This document shows positions 54,017 through 56,152 of a stretch of DNA of 56,152 nucleotides, piece after piece. Position 1 is the first letter of the stretch. Every line of letters starts with the position of its first letter. The translations under genes were made by a program, and so were the position numbers. This DNA is from Actinomycetes bacterium (GTDB lineage: Bacteria; Actinomycetota; Acidimicrobiia; Acidimicrobiales; RAAP-2): NCBI GenBank assembly GCA_021845725.1, contig JAJZVL010000013.1, forward strand, positions 1 to 56,152. The letters are read 5' to 3'. The notes below the pieces were generated by a model that saw nothing but the letters and a program-made list of their open reading frames with translations, was not told the origin of the DNA and did no database searches.

Positions 54017-56152
54017 CTCGCGCCCGTCCGGGCCTTCGTGGACCCCGGCCCTCGGGAGTCGCTGTCCCACGGTGCGAGCGCCGTGTACTCGCGCAGGAAC
54101 GGCTGCGCGGCGTCGGGGCCTGGACCGGCGCCTGCGCCGGGGTCTGCGCCGGGACCGGGACCGGGGCCGGGGCCGGGGCCGACGTTGGGGCCGAGGCCGG
54201 CGTCGAACTCCTCTGCGTAACGTCGGCCCGTCCACACCGCGGCCGCGATCGTGCCAGGGGCCCACGCGTCCCCGATGCAGCGCACCGAGCGCAGGCCATG
54301 GCGGCTCCACTCGGATCGCCGGAACTCGAGGCGCCAGTAGAGGTCGTCCACCGGCAGGCGGGCCGTCACGAGGACGACGGCATCTGCTCGCTCTGCCCTC
54401 TCTTGACCGGTGAACACGCAGGCGGTGCGGACCGCTCCTGGGCCGATCTCGGTGACCGTGCGGCTCGTGGCGATCTCCACCCCTGCGGCGAGCAGGCGAC
54501 GTTGGACGGCCGCGGCCTCGAGGGTGTGCACCGTCCACGACGAGGCGAGGGGTGCGGGCGTGACGAGGCGCACCGCGTGCCCGAGCCCGGCGAGGAGCTC
54601 TGCTGCGACGCCGCCCATGTAGTAGTGGTCGTCGTCGAACACGACGACCTGGCGGCCTTCCCCGAGCCCTTCGACGGCCTGGCCGAACAGGTCGTCGGGC
54701 GTGAGGACGACCGCAGCGGGATCGACGGGCAATGGCACCGTGTGCCAGCGGCCGACGCCGTCTCTGCGCCACACCGAGCCGGTCGCGACCACGACGTCGC
54801 TCACGCCAGCGGACAAGACGTCCTCTTCGTCCATGCGGCTCTCGCGGTACACCTCGACGTGCTCGTCGCCCGTGATGCGAGAGAGCCGGTGATCGGCCAC
54901 CCTCCTCCATGCGCCGAGCGAGGGAAGGGTCGCTTCCCGTACGACACGACCTCCGAGCGTGCGGGAGGCTTCCGCGAGCACGACGCGGTAGCCGCGCCGG
55001 GCGAGCGAGCTCGCAGCTTCGAGCCCCGCGGGGCCCGATCCGACCACGAGCACCGACGCGTCGGAGGCCTTCGGGCGGATGCTCTCGGGATGCCACCCGC
55101 GCCGCCACTCCTCGCCCATCGAGGGGTTCTGCGTGCAGCGGATGGGGGACATCGTCATGTCCCCCGACACGCAGATGTTGCAGCCGATGCACTCGCGGAT
55201 GTCCTCTGTGTGGCCGTGCTCGATCTTCCAGGGCAAGAACGGGTCGGCGATGGACGGGCGCGCCGCGCCGATCAGGTCGAGCACGCCGGAGCGGACCTGG
55301 GCGGCCATCGTGTCTGGCGACGTGAAGCGGCCGACGCCGATGACCGGTTTGCTCGAGAGGGCCTTCAGCCCTGCGATGAGCGGCTCGCGCTCGTTCTCGG
55401 GGCTGAAGCGCGACGTCGTGGAGTCCGACTCCCAGGTTCCGAGCACGAAGTCCCAGGCATCGGTCAGGTGGTCGAGGCGCCCGACCGTCTCTTCGGCGTC
55501 GTCGCGCGTGAGGCCGCCGGTGGTGTCGACCTCGGCGACCGTGAGGCGGCACACGACCGCCGCGCGCCCCTCGCACTCCTCTCGGGTGTCTTCGAGGACC
55601 TCGGCGAGGAACCTCGCGCGGTTCTCGATCGGGCCCCCGTACTCGTCGGAGCGGTGGTTGTAGCGCGGCGAGAGGAAGTGCTGGAGCACGCTCAGGCTGT
55701 GCCCGGCGTACACGTAGACCACGTCGTAGCCGGCCCGAAGTGCCCGGCGGACCGCGAGGCGGTGCCAGGTCCTCAGCTCTGCGATGTCGGACTTCGACAT
55801 CCTGCGTGCCTGCACGGGGTCGTCCGACGTCACCGGCAGGTGCTCGGGGCCCAAGGGCGCCTCTCGAGACGTGAGGTTCGAGGCGCTCATGCCATTGTGC
55901 GCGAGCTCGATGCCCGCGAGCGCCCCGCCTTCGTGGATCGCGTCGGCGATCCGTGCGAGGACCGGGATGTCGCCGTCGTCCCACAGGCGCAGCTCGATGT
56001 ACGGCGTCACGTCCGAGGTCGGGTGGATCTCGACCTGCTCGGTGCAGACCACCGACCAGCCGCCCTCCGCCTTCACGCGGCGCATGGCCGCGTGCGCGCT
56101 CGGGTCCCTGTAGCCCATCCCGTTGCAGTGGGGGACCTGGACGAACCGGTTC
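54013..56152 (-). CDS. trimethylamine-dehydrogenase-like Fe-S flavoprotein (5' end beyond window)
   Basis: An Old-Yellow-Enzyme barrel fused to an FAD/ADP-binding oxidoreductase part, as in trimethylamine, dimethylamine and histamine dehydrogenases. The barrel shows VVCTEQVEIHPTSD and HRSDEYGGPIENRARF; the 4Fe-4S motif is CIGCNICVSGDM plus a fourth Cys in IRCTQNP; the second half has VLVVGSGPAGLEAA. The reading frame continues from ATG 56118 to the window edge as NRFVQVPHCNGMGYRDPSA, where the Cys corresponds to the residue that carries 6-S-cysteinyl-FMN in trimethylamine dehydrogenase, so the true start is outside. A GPGPGPG low-complexity stretch precedes the C-terminus. Substrate uncertain. 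Confidence 0.9.
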   Translation of the reverse strand, partial: NRFVQVPHCNGMGYRDPSAHAAMRRVKAEGGWSVVCTEQVEIHPTSDVTPYIELRLWDDGDIPVLARIADAIHEGGALAGIELAHNGMSASNLTSREAPLGPEHLPVTSDDPVQARRMSKSDIAELRTWHRLAVRRALRAGYDVVYVYAGHSLSVLQHFLSPRYNHRSDEYGGPIENRARFLAEVLEDTREECEGRAAVVCRLTVAEVDTTGGLTRDDAEETVGRLDHLTDAWDFVLGTWESDSTTSRFSPENEREPLIAGLKALSSKPVIGVGRFTSPDTMAAQVRSGVLDLIGAARPSIADPFLPWKIEHGHTEDIRECIGCNICVSGDMTMSPIRCTQNPSMGEEWRRGWHPESIRPKASDASVLVVGSGPAGLEAASSLARRGYRVVLAEASRTLGGRVVREATLPSLGAWRRVADHRLSRITGDEHVEVYRESRMDEEDVLSAGVSDVVVATGSVWRRDGVGRWHTVPLPVDPAAVVLTPDDLFGQAVEGLGEGRQVVVFDDDHYYMGGVAAELLAGLGHAVRLVTPAPLASSWTVHTLEAAAVQRRLLAAGVEIATSRTVTEIGPGAVRTACVFTGQERAERADAVVLVTARLPVDDLYWRLEFRRSEWSRHGLRSVRCIGDAWAPGTIAAAVWTGRRYAEEFDAGLGPNVGPGPGPGPGPGADPGAGAGPGPDAAQPFLREYTALAPWDSDSRGPGSTKARTGAS

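Overview
The window is GC-rich (about 70 % by eye) and densely coded on both strands. Two-domain dCTP deaminase, an XPB helicase with its helicase-associated partner, FurA-KatG, a PASTA serine/threonine kinase, a PucR regulator and an iscS-mnmA-ligA cluster together point to an actinobacterium. Acidimicrobiia is my best guess, but this is inference from gene content only. There is no rRNA, tRNA, CRISPR array, transposase or prophage gene, so this is chromosomal sequence rather than a mobile island.

Layout. 1-5.4 kb: dCTP deaminase (cut by the left edge), a PEBP-like protein, a three-gene ABC-2 exporter operon with overlapping stops and starts, and an aldo/keto reductase. 5.5-13.2 kb: an FAD amine oxidase divergent from a Rieske oxygenase, upp, a fused kinase-aminotransferase, a yeast-type cytosine deaminase and a threonine dehydratase-like enzyme. 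13.2-19.7 kb: a TetR regulator, a DevS-like PAS protein whose phospho-acceptor His is replaced by Asn, an SRPBCC-like protein behind a DosR-like operator, furA-katG, a small PH-like protein and a phosphoribosyltransferase. 19.8-25.8 kb: two glycosyltransferases, a methyltransferase and a YfhO-like membrane protein, probably an envelope glycan locus. 26-31.4 kb: helicase-associated protein plus XPB, then a PIG-L deacetylase. 31.7-37.3 kb: an ECF sigma factor fused to a predicted membrane and extracytoplasmic part, a quinone reductase, a HAD phosphatase and a secreted coiled-coil protein with a degenerate M23-like end. 37.4-47.1 kb: ileS, a 36-residue membrane peptide, an aldehyde dehydrogenase and iscS-mnmA-ligA. 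47.1-51.8 kb: pucR divergent from an omega-aminotransferase and mmsA, probably a beta-alanine / 3-aminoisobutyrate route. 51.9 kb to the end: PASTA kinase convergent with a trimethylamine-dehydrogenase-like flavoprotein cut by the right edge.

Three signals run across the window. First, many genes have a TAnnnT-like -10 box placed 6-10 bp (12 in one case) before the start codon, which implies leaderless mRNAs and fixes several starts. Second, short perfect tandem repeats (9-24 bp units) occur inside or beside at least nine genes, including one inside the core tRNA enzyme MnmA. Third, pyrimidine-linked genes recur (dcd, upp, cytosine deaminase, and the pucR-aminotransferase-mmsA set).

The most unusual items are the sigma-factor/membrane fusion, the DevS-like pseudokinase with nearby DosR-like boxes, and a three-way-junction structure ahead of the kinase-aminotransferase.
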